The translations under genes were made by a program, and so were the position numbers. Below, in pieces: positions 49,879 to 58,800 of a stretch of 64,000 nt of DNA; the stretch's first letter is position 1; every line of letters starts with the position of its first letter. Origin of the DNA: CBDCYS01 sp965226245 (lineage in GTDB: Bacteria; Acidobacteriota; Terriglobia; Bryobacterales; UBA6623). The notes beneath the pieces are model-generated. The model did not search any database. It was not told the DNA's origin and saw nothing but the letters and a program-made list of their open reading frames with translations. The stretch is taken from NCBI GenBank assembly GCA_965226245.1, contig CBDDCL010000015.1, positions 2,108,001 to 2,172,000 of the forward strand, read 5' to 3'.

Positions 49879-51735
49879 TCACTGAAGCGGTTGCTCCGAT
49901 TGCGCCGCTTGAAGATTGCGCCGCGCGTCGGCATGGGCGGGTTCAATAGCCAGTGCCCGGCGGTAATGGCCGATCGCTTCTTCGACTTGCCCTTTGGCCT
50001 CGAGTAGCACTCCCCAATTGCTGTGAGCGTCGGCGTTGCTCGGATCGAATCGCGTTGCGCTCTGGTAGTGCTCAGCGGCTTGGTCCAGCTTGCCTTGCTG
50101 ATGAAGCGCCAGCGCCAGGTTGTAGTGCGCGTCGGCGAAACGCGGTTCGGCTTCTATCGCTCTCAAGTAATATTCCTCGGACTCCGGCTCGCGCTTCTGA
50201 CGAACCAAACAGTTTCCGAGGCTGTTGAGGGCGGCGGCGTAACGCGGTTCGCGCTCGAGTGCGCGCCGAAAGTGCTGTTCGGCCCGAGCGAGCTCACCCT
50301 GTTGCATCAGGAGATTCCCCAAGTTGTAGCGGGCGTGAGCGTAGTCAGGCTTGATTTCGACGGCGCGCTGGAAGTGGCCCAGCGCCCGATCGGTTTCCCC
50401 TTGCTCTGCCAGCAGGCGGCCGCGATTGTTATGAGCCACAACCGACAGCGGACTAACGGTCAGAGTGTGCGCCCATAGCGTCTCCGAGTTTTGCCAAATG
50501 TCGATCTGCGCAATAGTTCTCTCGCAAAAAAACAGCGTCAATACAGCGGCGCAGCCCGCCACGATAGGAGCCCGATCACGCGAGAAGAATTTCAAGAACA
50601 ACCCCGCCGCCGGCACGGCCAAACCAAGCGCAGCCAGATAAGAATGGTGGTCGCTAACGAATTGCTGCGGGTCGTACCGCAGTATGGAAAGGACCGGAAG
50701 CAGCATGACAACATAACAGCCCCACCCCACCGCCGCGCCGGGCCACTTGCGCCACACAAAAACCGCCGCGGCCGTGACGGCAATCGCGGCGAAAGATCCA
50801 ACCAGCAGCGGTATGTCGAACGCACCCGGCGATGAACCCAAAACGTACTGCGGCGCCAGGCCGAACGGGAGGACCGTTTTCCACGCATAGAACGCCAGCC
50901 CGTAGAGCGACATCGTCACGCGCAGCGCCGGCTCGACGGCGATGTCGGCGAAGGTTCCCCCAACGCCGGTACGCTGCTGGCTCAGCGCGAAAAGGCCCGC
51001 AGCAAGGGCCAGGGCGAAGTAAGGAATCTTGTTCAGCAGCAACCCAAAACTGAGCTTTCGACGCAACGGATAAATATCCAGCATCAACAGTGCGATCGGT
51101 AAGGTCGCGACGATGATCTTCGACATCAGGGCCGCCGCGAAGACCCCAACCGACGCCGCCAACCGGCCGCGCAAATATAACAGCGCCGCCGCGACGTAGA
51201 AAAACCCCGAGAGCACGTCGCGGCGCTCGCTCACCCAGGCGACCGACTCTACGCGCAAGGGATGGATGGCGAACAGCAGCGCTCCAAACGCGGCGGAAAA
51301 GCGCAGCTCCGCCGTTTCCTCCTCCGCTTGGGTGGCCAACCCCAGCAAACGAAGAATCAGAAAATAGACCAGCAGTGCGGTCGCGGCATGCAGGACGATG
51401 TTGCTGAAGTGATACCCGGCCGGGTTCATTTCCCAAAGAACGTAGTCGAGACCCAATGACAACCAAGTCAAGGGGTGGTAGTGCCCCAAATGAAAGGTCG
51501 TGAACATCCAGCGGATGTTCTCGAGCGACAAGCCACGGTAGTAGGGATTCTCGAGAAAGTTGCGGTCGTCGTCCCAGTTGACAAAGTCATTGCCGGCGGC
51601 GGGCAGAAAGACGAACAACGTCAGGCCGGCAACGACCCAAGGCAGCCAGCGCGTCCGCTGCTCCATCTGCGACGTTGCCACCTGCTCGTCTTCTTCTTCC
51701 CGGCGGCGTTTCGGACGCCGCCGCTTGGCTGCCAT
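49879..51735 (-). CDS. Multi-pass membrane protein with C-terminal TPRs
   Basis: The 618-residue product starts at MAAKRRRPKRRREEEDEQVA (51735) and has about ten TM segments (TRWLPWVVAGLTLFVFLPAA, then NIVLHAATALLVYFLILRLL and others). The glycosyltransferase/Tmtc-like lumenal motif FVNWDDDRNFLENPYYRGLS, HLGHYHPLTWLSLGLDYVLW and HPLRVESVAWVSERRDVLSG marks it as the O-mannosyltransferase-like (TMTC/DUF1736) family. From about residue 415 six TPRs follow (NNRGRLLAEQGETDRALGHF-QRAVEIKPDYAHARYNLGNL and repeats). It may transfer glycosyl groups to secreted proteins, a role known for eukaryotic TMTCs; in bacteria it is inferred. Confidence 0.87.
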   Translation of the reverse strand: MAAKRRRPKRRREEEDEQVATSQMEQRTRWLPWVVAGLTLFVFLPAAGNDFVNWDDDRNFLENPYYRGLSLENIRWMFTTFHLGHYHPLTWLSLGLDYVLWEMNPAGYHFSNIVLHAATALLVYFLILRLLGLATQAEEETAELRFSAAFGALLFAIHPLRVESVAWVSERRDVLSGFFYVAAALLYLRGRLAASVGVFAAALMSKIIVATLPIALLMLDIYPLRRKLSFGLLLNKIPYFALALAAGLFALSQQRTGVGGTFADIAVEPALRVTMSLYGLAFYAWKTVLPFGLAPQYVLGSSPGAFDIPLLVGSFAAIAVTAAAVFVWRKWPGAAVGWGCYVVMLLPVLSILRYDPQQFVSDHHSYLAALGLAVPAAGLFLKFFSRDRAPIVAGCAAVLTLFFCERTIAQIDIWQNSETLWAHTLTVSPLSVVAHNNRGRLLAEQGETDRALGHFQRAVEIKPDYAHARYNLGNLLMQQGELARAEQHFRRALEREPRYAAALNSLGNCLVRQKREPESEEYYLRAIEAEPRFADAHYNLALALHQQGKLDQAAEHYQSATRFDPSNADAHSNWGVLLEAKGQVEEAIGHYRRALAIEPAHADARRNLQAAQSEQPLQ

Positions 51736-52033
51736 GGACTCGATTGTAGCGCGGGCCGCTTGCTTCACTGGCAAAGCGCTGCCGGTTTTGGGATGCTTGT
51801 CCAGCCCCGATCAGCGCCCAGCCTAGCCAGGCGCATTCCCCCCCCGCACTCTGCCTGAAGCGTTAGCGGTACTACAACCCAGCGGAGGGTACTGCTTACA
51901 AAATTGAAGCTCCCGTGTCATGTGTTTTCCCTACCCCTTACTCCACACTCATAAACACAGACATATTCACCAAGATCAGCAGGAACCTGCGTTGACTCAC
52001 TGATTCAACCAGGAACCTGACAAGGAGCTGGGA

Positions 52034-52600
52034 ATGCGCAACGTCTTGAAAAATCGAACTTCTGCCTTCGCAATGATTCTTTTCTTGACCGCCGCTGCCG
52101 CGATCACGCCGGCGAGAGCGGCCGACCCGTTTCGCGAAGCCGTCGAGACGAAAGCGGCCGCAGTCTACAGTCCCACCGAGACGCGATATATTTCCACGCT
52201 GCCGGAAAGGCCTGCGAAAGACTCGAAGCGCCGCTGGAAGAAAGCCTGGATTGCTTCTTGGGTCGTGTTTGCCGCCGTGAACCTGTTGGACGCTCATTCT
52301 TCAGCGGGGCGGCGCGAGCTGAACCCGCTCCTGCGTAACAGCGACGGAACTTTCAGCACCCGCAAAGCCGCTCTCATCAAGTCGGCCGTCGGCGGCGGAT
52401 TTTTTGCCGCCCAATGGTGGATTGCCCGTAAGAATCCGCACACGAACCACTACAAGGCGTTCGCGATGGCAACCGGCGTGGCCGCCACCGGGCTTGGGGT
52501 GGTGGCGGTTCGAAACTATGGAGTCAGCAAAGTCGAGCAACAGGACCTGACTGCGGCGGCACATCCGTATCTGAGGAAAGCAACCCGCGCTGTGCGATAG
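52034..52600 (+). CDS. Exported hypothetical membrane-associated protein
   Basis: The 188-residue product has a signal peptide (NRTSAFAMILFLTAAAAITPARA). A polar region is followed by three hydrophobic stretches (WIASWVVFAAVNLLDAHSSA, ALIKSAVGGGFFAAQWWIAR, FAMATGVAATGLGVVAVRNY) with a conserved-looking RRELNPLLRNSDGTFSTRKA. The AxNxxD...ExNPxL pattern resembles small DUF5658-like membrane proteins. Function unknown. It may be followed in the same direction by the 52840 gene. Confidence 0.7.
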   Translation: MRNVLKNRTSAFAMILFLTAAAAITPARAADPFREAVETKAAAVYSPTETRYISTLPERPAKDSKRRWKKAWIASWVVFAAVNLLDAHSSAGRRELNPLLRNSDGTFSTRKAALIKSAVGGGFFAAQWWIARKNPHTNHYKAFAMATGVAATGLGVVAVRNYGVSKVEQQDLTAAAHPYLRKATRAVR

Positions 52601-52839
52601 CGCCTGACTCGAAGATCTGCATTCTGGTGGGGAAGCAAACTGGTCAAGGAGGGCCGTCCTCGGTGTGGGCGGTCCTCCGCCGCGAAGCGGCGGCGTAAAA
52701 ACTTTTTGCGGCGCCCGTCCTCTCGCAAGTTTCAACCGAATTATCTCCGGGCTGAATCGGCCGTGCTGATTCGCGAGGACCACATTTCCGATTGAGGTTT
52801 TCCTGACGCGCTCGTATCATAGAGCCCAAGGAATCTACC

Positions 52840-53127
52840 ATGCTGACTTGGGTACTCGTTTTCTTGCTCCTCGCTCCCGCGGCTATGCCGCAACGGCCGA
52901 AAGAGCCTCGATTGCCGAGCGGCAAATCGCGCAATTTGGCGATCCTCAAAGAGGACTTCGAGCGCTCGAAGAAGGACATCGCCGAGATCCTGCAATTGGC
53001 GAAAGAACTTCAGGAAGAGGTCGAAAAAAACGAGGAGTTTGTGATCGACCTGCGAAGCATACGGAAAGCGGAGCGGATCGAGAGGCTGAGCCGGAACGTC
53101 AAGAACCGCATGAAACGCCTGCAGTGA
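52840..53127 (+). CDS. Small secreted coiled-coil protein
   Basis: The 95-residue product starts MLTWVLVFLLLAPAAMPQRP, a signal peptide. The rest is one continuous amphipathic helix region (NLAILKEDFERSKKDIAEIL-QLAKELQEEVEKNEEFVIDL-RSIRKAERIERLSRNVKNRM). It resembles small exported helical proteins of Acidobacteriota; no family or function is known to me. Confidence 0.65.
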   Translation: MLTWVLVFLLLAPAAMPQRPKEPRLPSGKSRNLAILKEDFERSKKDIAEILQLAKELQEEVEKNEEFVIDLRSIRKAERIERLSRNVKNRMKRLQ

Positions 53128-53178
53128 GCGGGGCGCGGTTGACGTTTTGAATCCAGACGTTTCCGCGCTGGCGTCTTT

Positions 53179-53229
53179 AGCCCCAAGCTCCCAGACCAGT
53201 CTCGGCGCCGCAAGCCGAGAGCTTGGGCT
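53179..53229. other. Long hairpin upstream of the NRAMP-like gene
   Basis: AGCCCCAAGCT (53179-53189) pairs with AGCTTGGGCT (53219-53228), and inside it TCTCGGC pairs with GCCGAGA. It lies between the 52840-53127 gene and the transporter start at 53300. It could be a regulatory RNA structure or another dispersed repeat; I do not recognise a riboswitch. Confidence 0.35.
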
Positions 53230-53299
53230 GCATCACGGGAGCGTTGTTCTCATCCGGCCACCCGCCAAGCTGCTAGACTCTTCTAGCACTCAACCCCTC

Positions 53300-54544
53300 A
53301 TGCCCAACTCTTCCACCTTTTCAAAGCTGACCAAATTCGCATCCTCCATCGCCCCGGGGGTTTTCCTCATCGGATATGTGATTGGCACTGGCAGCGTCAC
53401 GACGATGGCCGCGGCCGGGGCGAAGTACGGGCTCTCGCTGATCTGGACTTGCTTTCTCGCTTCGTTTTTCACCTACATCATGTTCGTGGCGATCAGCAAG
53501 TCGACGATCGTCACCGGAAAAACGCTGCTCTACAACTTCAAGGTGCAGTTCGGAGCCGGCGTCACGATCTTCTTGATCGCGGGACTGATGACGACCCAAA
53601 TCGCTTCGATCATCGGAGTGATGGGGATTGTCACCGAAGTCGTTGCCGACTTCTCCAAGCAGTTCACCGCCAGCGGAGCGGGAATCGACACTTTGCATTC
53701 GGCGATATTCATCACGCTGCTGCTTCTGTCGCTGTTCTGGTTCGGCCGGCACAAGGCCTTCCTCGAGGCTCTGGCGATTCTGGTGGCGCTGATGGGGCTG
53801 TCGTTCGTGGTCACCATGTTTATGGTGCTGCCCGCTCCGGCCGACTTCGTGCGCGGCATGGTCCCCAGCGTCCCGAGCGAAGGCAACGCCGCGCTCCTGA
53901 TTGCCGGGATGGTCGGAACCACCATGGCGGGAGTTTGTCTGGTGACCCGAAGCACGCTGGTCATTGAAAAGGGCTGGACACCAAAAGACCTCGGGATCGA
54001 ACACCGTGATTCCTTCGTGTCGGTGACCCTGATGCTCGTGATCAACGTCGCCATCATGGCTTCGGCGGCCGGAACGATGTTTGTCCGCGGTCTGGAGGTC
54101 AACCACGCGGTCGACATGATTCAGGCGCTCGAGCCGTTGGCGGGTCAGCTCGCCGCGACGCTGTTCGTGGTGGGTATCGTCTCGGCCGGACTCTCGTCAC
54201 TGTTCCCAAACTATTTGCTGGGACTGTGGCTGCTTTCCGATTATTTCGACACGCCCAGGGACACCCGTCGGCCGGGCTACCGCGCGCTGGTGCTCGCCTG
54301 CGCCTCGGTGGGGCTCGTCATTCCGCTGTTTGGCGGCAGCCCCGTAGCGATCATGATCGCCTCGCAGGCGCTCAGTCCCTTCATCATGCCCCTGATGACG
54401 ATCCTGATCGCGGTCTTATTGAACAAGAAGGCAGTGATGGGAGAGTACGCCGGAGGAAAGCTGCTGAACGCGGGTCTGGCGATCACCGTGGTGTTCACCC
54501 TCTACATGCTTTACCTCGCGATCATCGGTTTCCTGGCAATGTAG
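53300..54544 (+). CDS. NRAMP-like transporter lacking the canonical metal-binding motif
   Basis: The 414-residue product starts at MPNSSTFSKLTKFASSIAPG (53300); the frame upstream is untranslated. About eleven TM segments are visible. The first, APGVFLIGYVIGTGSVTTMA-AAGAKYGLSLIW, aligns with NRAMP TM1 but has IGTG where the family has the DPGN metal-binding motif. In the sixth, MVGTTMAGVCLVTRSTLVIE-KGW, the usual MPHN is also absent. It belongs to an NRAMP-related branch whose substrate is unclear; manganese or iron transport should not be assumed. It is not adjacent to the fur gene. Confidence 0.82.
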   Translation: MPNSSTFSKLTKFASSIAPGVFLIGYVIGTGSVTTMAAAGAKYGLSLIWTCFLASFFTYIMFVAISKSTIVTGKTLLYNFKVQFGAGVTIFLIAGLMTTQIASIIGVMGIVTEVVADFSKQFTASGAGIDTLHSAIFITLLLLSLFWFGRHKAFLEALAILVALMGLSFVVTMFMVLPAPADFVRGMVPSVPSEGNAALLIAGMVGTTMAGVCLVTRSTLVIEKGWTPKDLGIEHRDSFVSVTLMLVINVAIMASAAGTMFVRGLEVNHAVDMIQALEPLAGQLAATLFVVGIVSAGLSSLFPNYLLGLWLLSDYFDTPRDTRRPGYRALVLACASVGLVIPLFGGSPVAIMIASQALSPFIMPLMTILIAVLLNKKAVMGEYAGGKLLNAGLAITVVFTLYMLYLAIIGFLAM

Positions 54545-54603
54545 CGCCTGGCGCGTCGCCATTGCTGGCGACATTTAGATCCGCCGCGGATCCGAAACAG
54601 AGC

Positions 54604-54623
54604 CGCGGACGGAAGTCCGCGGT
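54604..54623. repeat. 20-bp perfect hairpin
   Basis: CCGCGGACGGAAGTCCGCGG forms an 8-bp stem with a GGAA loop, after AGAG. It relates to the 31094-31200 inverted repeat in flanking words only. It lies between the NRAMP-like and SpoIIE genes. Confidence 0.6.
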
Positions 54624-54714
54624 CGAGGGCGCAAAGCAACCGCAAAGCTCTCTGCCGCCTCGACCCGTCGTCCCCGCGCGGGAAGCGGGCGCCAGCATCC
54701 GTGCCCGCCCCAAG

Positions 54715-56406
54715 CTAGCCCTGGTATCCAAGCACCAGCAGCGTCAAGTCATCGCGCTGAGTGGCGCCGGCGGTGAAGGCATTGATCTCTCGCTGGATGG
54801 TCCGGAGCAGCTCCCGCGGCGTTTCCGAAGCATTGCGGGCAACCACTGCCTTGAGGCGTTCCTCGCCGAATTGCTCGTCTGAAAAATTCTCCGCTTCTGA
54901 AACACCGTCCGAGTAGATAACCAGCTTATCGCCCGGCAAAAGCCGGCACTCCCGCTGCGGAAACTCAGCGTCGGGAAACAACCCGATCGGGAAACTGGTC
55001 GGTTCGAGGCACTCTATTTCACCCGCGGCGCGGGCGACGATCGTCGGGCAATGGCCGGCGTTCACCCAGCGGATGAGTCCATCGCGCTCGATCAGGGAAT
55101 AGAAAACAGTGGCAAACTTTGCTAAACGCGAACGCTCGCAAATATAGTTGTTGATGCGTGCCACGACTTCGGACAAGCTGGCGTCCAGCGTTGCCGTGGC
55201 GAAGAAAGCGCCTTGAATGAGGGATGTCAGCAAAGCCGCGGAAACACCTTTTCCCGAAACATCGGCCAGCACCGCGGCCCAGTGATCGGGTGATAGCTGG
55301 ATCACGTCGAAATAGTCTCCGCCAACTTGCTGGCAGGCCTCGCTGCTGCCGTCGGCAAGCAGCCAGCCCTCGGCGGGCATCTTCGGCGGCAACATGGACT
55401 GTTGGATGTCCCGGGCAATCTTGAGTTCCTGCTCGAAATCGTGTTTCTTGCGTTCTTCTCCGAGCAGGCGTGCATTTTCAAGAACCGTCGAAATCTCGAT
55501 GGCCAGGGTCTGCAGAAGCTCCCGGTTGCCGCCTGAAAGCTCGCCGACTTTCGAATCCATGTAGAGCACGCCCAGCGTGTCTTGGCGCGCCGAAAGTACA
55601 CTCGTCTCATGCTGCTGGCCGACACGAATCCGAACCAGCGGCACGCAAATAACGCTGCGCAGCGCAAGTGCCTCCGCCGTGCCGCCCTTATCAAAGGCGC
55701 CCGCGCCGGGGTCCGATGGACTCGCCGTCATCGAGAGCAGATCGCGTCTGCTATCGAGAGCCTTCTGGATCACGCCGCGCGGCACGCGCAGGTCTTCTCC
55801 GGCGAGAATCTTGCCATTACGATCGCGGGCAACCTTGGTCTGCAGCTCCCCGTCGTCTTGCCGCAACATCAAAAAACCGCGCTCGGCTTGGGTCACGACC
55901 AGAGCGGCGTCGACGGCTGCATCGAGCACATCTTCCACCGCCAGAGACGATTGCAGTGCCAAGGCGACATCGAGTACGGCGCTAAGCTGGCCCAGGTTCC
56001 CGGGACCCTTGGCCGTCGGCATCGCCGCAACCTTTTCCATCAGCGGCGCGGAGAAGGCCGGCTCCTCGCCCACGAAAACTTTGTAGGAGTCTTCGGATCC
56101 AAACTCGACACAATCCGCGGGACGCAACTCGTGACGCTTGGCTTTCTTGCCGTTGATGATGAGGCCGTGGCGGCTCTCTAGATCTTCAATGAAGTACTTA
56201 CCATCTTCGAGCAGGATTTGGGCGTGATTCCGCGAGACTCGGCTGTCACGCAGGGATAGATCACAATCCGGCAGACGGCCGATCCGGAAGGGGCTGCGGG
56301 TGACTTCCAGCTCCCTGCGCCTGCCTGAGGTGTCCACGACAGTCAGCTTCAGCGAGGCGCCGGCGCGGCGCGTGATCTGTGAGGGGGAGGAACCTTGAGA
56401 CGCCAT
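54715..56406 (-). CDS. FHA-GAF-SpoIIE (PP2C-type) serine phosphatase
   Basis: The 563-residue product starts at MASQGSSPSQITRRAGASLK (56406). An FHA domain (about residues 20-110) has FRIGRLPDCDLSLRDSRVSR-NHAQI, with the phosphopeptide-binding Gly-Arg and Ser-Arg-x-His. A GAF domain (about 140-320) has LDAAVDAALVVTQAERGFLM-LR and DTLGVLYMDSKVGELSGGNR. A PP2C/SpoIIE domain (about 350-563) has QQSMLPPKMPAEGWLLADGS, VGGDYFDVIQLSPDHWAAVL-ADVSGKG, FVYSLIERDGLIRWVNAGHC and DDLTLLVLGYQG with the metal Asp residues. It would dephosphorylate a Ser/Thr-phosphorylated partner such as an anti-sigma antagonist. The fur gene lies 10 bp upstream in the same direction. Confidence 0.93.
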   Translation of the reverse strand: MASQGSSPSQITRRAGASLKLTVVDTSGRRRELEVTRSPFRIGRLPDCDLSLRDSRVSRNHAQILLEDGKYFIEDLESRHGLIINGKKAKRHELRPADCVEFGSEDSYKVFVGEEPAFSAPLMEKVAAMPTAKGPGNLGQLSAVLDVALALQSSLAVEDVLDAAVDAALVVTQAERGFLMLRQDDGELQTKVARDRNGKILAGEDLRVPRGVIQKALDSRRDLLSMTASPSDPGAGAFDKGGTAEALALRSVICVPLVRIRVGQQHETSVLSARQDTLGVLYMDSKVGELSGGNRELLQTLAIEISTVLENARLLGEERKKHDFEQELKIARDIQQSMLPPKMPAEGWLLADGSSEACQQVGGDYFDVIQLSPDHWAAVLADVSGKGVSAALLTSLIQGAFFATATLDASLSEVVARINNYICERSRLAKFATVFYSLIERDGLIRWVNAGHCPTIVARAAGEIECLEPTSFPIGLFPDAEFPQRECRLLPGDKLVIYSDGVSEAENFSDEQFGEERLKAVVARNASETPRELLRTIQREINAFTAGATQRDDLTLLVLGYQG

Positions 56407-56416
56407 CTCGTCCAAG

Positions 56417-56941
56417 TTATTTGGAATCGCCGGCTTGCTTGATGGAGGGGCGGGGCTTCGGCGACTTACCCGGAGACTCTGATGCCTCGGCGCTGTCCTC
56501 CGCCAGGGGACCCTGACAGTCGGCGCAGTAGCCGCCGACCTCCGTCCTGGCAACGAGAATCTGGAACCCGAAGTCTGATTCGATTTGCTCCTTGAGCAGC
56601 TTCAAGGGTTTGCCGAAAAACTCCTGAACGGCGCCGCACCGAAGACACACGATGTGGGCGTGTTCCCGTTTCAGCCTTGTTTCGTAGTAATGCTGGTCAC
56701 CTTCATGGTGGAGCAGGTCCAGTTCGTCGATTAAACCTTCTTGTTTTAATACCTTGAGAGTCCTGTAGACGGTGACGCGGTTGATTTTCGAGTTCCGTTT
56801 CTTGGCTAGCTCGTAAAGCTGATCCGCATTTAGGTGAGTGTGAGAATTGTGGATGATCTCAAACAACAACTCCCTTTGCCGGGTGAGCCGAATACCATGC
56901 TTGCGCAGGGGAGATTTTAAGGAAGTGGAGGCATCGAGCAC
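56417..56941 (-). CDS. Fur-family transcriptional regulator
   Basis: The 174-residue product has the Fur winged helix: SPLRKHGIRLTRQRELLFEI-IHNSHTHLNADQLYELAKKR, INRVTVYRTLKVLKQEGLID-ELD, then the regulatory metal site HEGDQHYYETRLKREHAHIV-CLRCGAVQEF and a second Cys pair GYCADCQG in the C-terminus. It is longer than typical Fur (about 140) because of a Lys/Pro-rich tail (ASESPGKSPKPRPSIK). It probably senses iron, zinc or peroxide. It is 10 bp from the SpoIIE phosphatase gene, suggesting co-transcription. Confidence 0.92.
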   Translation of the reverse strand: MLDASTSLKSPLRKHGIRLTRQRELLFEIIHNSHTHLNADQLYELAKKRNSKINRVTVYRTLKVLKQEGLIDELDLLHHEGDQHYYETRLKREHAHIVCLRCGAVQEFFGKPLKLLKEQIESDFGFQILVARTEVGGYCADCQGPLAEDSAEASESPGKSPKPRPSIKQAGDSK

Positions 56942-57097
56942 GGCAACGGCCCTCTGACAATCGGTCTTTCATGGTAGCACAGCGATCTTGAAAACAAAGC
57001 GAAAAACAAAGAGCGGACAAGACGAATTCCCCCCGGACCTAGAGGAAGAATCCCCCGTGATCTCAGATAGTTGACTGAGGCCGAAGCAGGAGAAAGT

Positions 57098-57115
57098 ATG
57101 TACTATTACGTATAG
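57098..57115 (+). CDS. Five-codon leader peptide MYYYV
   Basis: ATG TAC TAT TAC GTA TAG follows a good Shine-Dalgarno (AGGAGAA, 5 to 6 nt upstream) and ends four bases before the start of the 57120-57833 gene, which itself has no ribosome-binding site of its own. Three consecutive Tyr codons recall attenuator leaders, but no terminator/antiterminator pair is visible. Confidence 0.4.
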   Translation: MYYYV

Positions 57116-57118
57116 TAC
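57100..57118. promoter_or_regulatory. Palindrome GTACTAT-N5-ATAGTAC at the gene start
   Basis: GTACTAT (57100-57106) and ATAGTAC (57112-57118) are perfect inverted 7-bp arms around TACGT. The element ends one base before the ATG of the membrane protein gene, so it could be an operator or an mRNA hairpin that hides the start. It overlaps the MYYYV leader. Confidence 0.55.
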
Positions 57119-57119
57119 T

Positions 57120-57833
57120 ATGGCTACCTGGTCTCCTGTTCTACTTCCACCCAAGTTTCACTCGCTGCCCTGGGCTCCGTTCGCCAGGCTCTGCTATCTC
57201 GCGGTCGCTGCCTACGGCGTCTTTCGAGTCGGAACGTGGTCTCCCGCACTACTGCTGGCGGCCCTTGTGCCGCTTCTGCCCGTCCTGCTGCATCTTTCAC
57301 TGGTTGTCCCGCAACAGCGGCCGTTGACCTTGGACCGCCCGTATATCTTTCGATGGATTTACGGTGCACCGGTTATGGCGATCACGGTTCCTGCGGTCCT
57401 GCTAACATTCAAGCCGGCGATGGGCGGGCACTTGGGATACCATTTTGCCTTCACACTCTGGGGTATTTTTCTTGAGTCCTCGGTCGTGGCGCAATTCGCC
57501 ATGGCCGCGGGCTGTTTTTGGCTGGCTGCCGTCCCGGCGGTTCAGTTCTTCCGGGCAATTCGAAAAGACGGCTGGGAACGACTCTTCAGCCGGCCGATCA
57601 CAGCACTGTTTGCCATTCTCTGCGTACCGATCGCGGCCGGGTTGGGGGTTTGCTTCCTCTCTCTCGCTTTGAGTCTTCCAGCCGCCGTGCCGCAGACTGC
57701 CCGAGCCATTTCGCTGGGAATCGTCCAGGGAGCCGGTTATGTGGCAACCTCCGCGATTCTGGCGCTTTTCCCGATTGCCATTTGTATCTCGCTGTTCCGC
57801 GGTTGGCGCTCTCAGGTCTGGCAGACTTCGTAG
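57120..57833 (+). CDS. Polytopic membrane protein, unknown
   Basis: The 237-residue product has about six TM segments, including LCYLAVAAYGVFRVGTWSPA-LLLAALVPLLPVLLHLSLVV, WIYGAPVMAITVPAVLLTF, FAMAAGCFWLAAVPAVQFF, ALFAILCVPIAAGLGVCFLS and AILALFPIAICISLFRG. It has no motif I recognise. Its start lies directly behind the MYYYV leader and a palindrome, suggesting translational coupling or autoregulation. It diverges from fur, about 180 bp away. Confidence 0.65.
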   Translation: MATWSPVLLPPKFHSLPWAPFARLCYLAVAAYGVFRVGTWSPALLLAALVPLLPVLLHLSLVVPQQRPLTLDRPYIFRWIYGAPVMAITVPAVLLTFKPAMGGHLGYHFAFTLWGIFLESSVVAQFAMAAGCFWLAAVPAVQFFRAIRKDGWERLFSRPITALFAILCVPIAAGLGVCFLSLALSLPAAVPQTARAISLGIVQGAGYVATSAILALFPIAICISLFRGWRSQVWQTS

Positions 57834-57994
57834 TGCCTCACCAAACGACCAGCGGCTCTGTTGGATGATCCCCGCGAAACCGTAACCCCCGAGGGTCCGC
57901 CGCGGCCCATGCGACAGGTGTTGAGCGAGGCTCAGCGCCGCGCTTATCATCTCCAGAGGTCTCCAGACGGACTAGCCCCAATACTGTTCAGTTA

Positions 57995-58105
57995 GAGCCG
58001 TTGAGCCACGTTCACGTGGCTTGGTCTCCTTTAGGCCGGTCCTTTTAGGGCCGGTTGACCAGCCCTCCCGAAGTTGCTCCTCAGCCCGTTTCAACGGGCT
58101 TTCAT
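57995..58105 (-). repeat. Double-hairpin repeat, copy 3 (inverted, diverged)
   Basis: AGCCACGTTCACGTGGCT and AGCCCGTTTCAACGGGCTTT hairpins occur in the reverse order compared with 28188-28360, with GGCCGGTCCTTTTAGGGCCG between them. The 57834-58800 stretch contains this repeat, a CACAGAATGG word repeated at 58243-58260 and no convincing gene. Confidence 0.6.
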
Positions 58106-58800
58106 TCCGCCCTGATCACGACCGTCTCCCGGCAACTGTGAAAGGGCGTGGCGCCATCGCTCGCAACCGCGAGAGCCTAAGTAAAGTTGTTGAAACGAAA
58201 GAGGTTGCCGGTTGAGGTATAAGGTTTCTCCATGAAATGGCACAGAATGGCACAGAATGGCATGGTATACGGCTATTTTGGCCTATTTTTGCCTCTCGTA
58301 GTTGGTGTCGACGGATAGTGTTTTTGTTTTCAGTGGCTTGACTCCAAAGGGTCGCGGCGGCCCATGGCAGACTCACTGCTGATTTGAGCGGTTTTCATCC
58401 TGAATCGTGTCTTTTTGTTGTCCCAGCCAGGATTTCTGGACGCTCTGGCAGAGAGGGCTCGCGGCAGCACTCGCGAATACCGATTAGAGGCCATTGGAAA
58501 CGACTTCCCCGGACCACGCGCCGGAGGCGCGGGGTGGCACGGCAAAGCCGTGCGCCACGGTTGTTCCGCGAAGGGTGCGGAGCTGTCTCACATATTCAGA
58601 TTAGCAGGTGGTGGGCGGGAAATCAGGAGTGGATTTATTTAAGCGTATGATTTGAAAGGGAATAAAAGTCTTGAAATAACGCGGCCCGTTTTTAGGGATG
58701 GGTGTTTTGGCGGTTGGGGAGCGGTGGCCGGTTCAGATGCAGGCGATGAGACGCTACGTCGGCCCGGAGGCCGACGCGGCCCGCCAGGAGACGTGCGCCA

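Noticed and set aside
53179..53229. Manganese or magnesium riboswitch upstream of the NRAMP-like gene
   Set aside because: The hairpin is present, but I cannot match it to the yybP-ykoY or M-box consensus; kept only as an unnamed structure.
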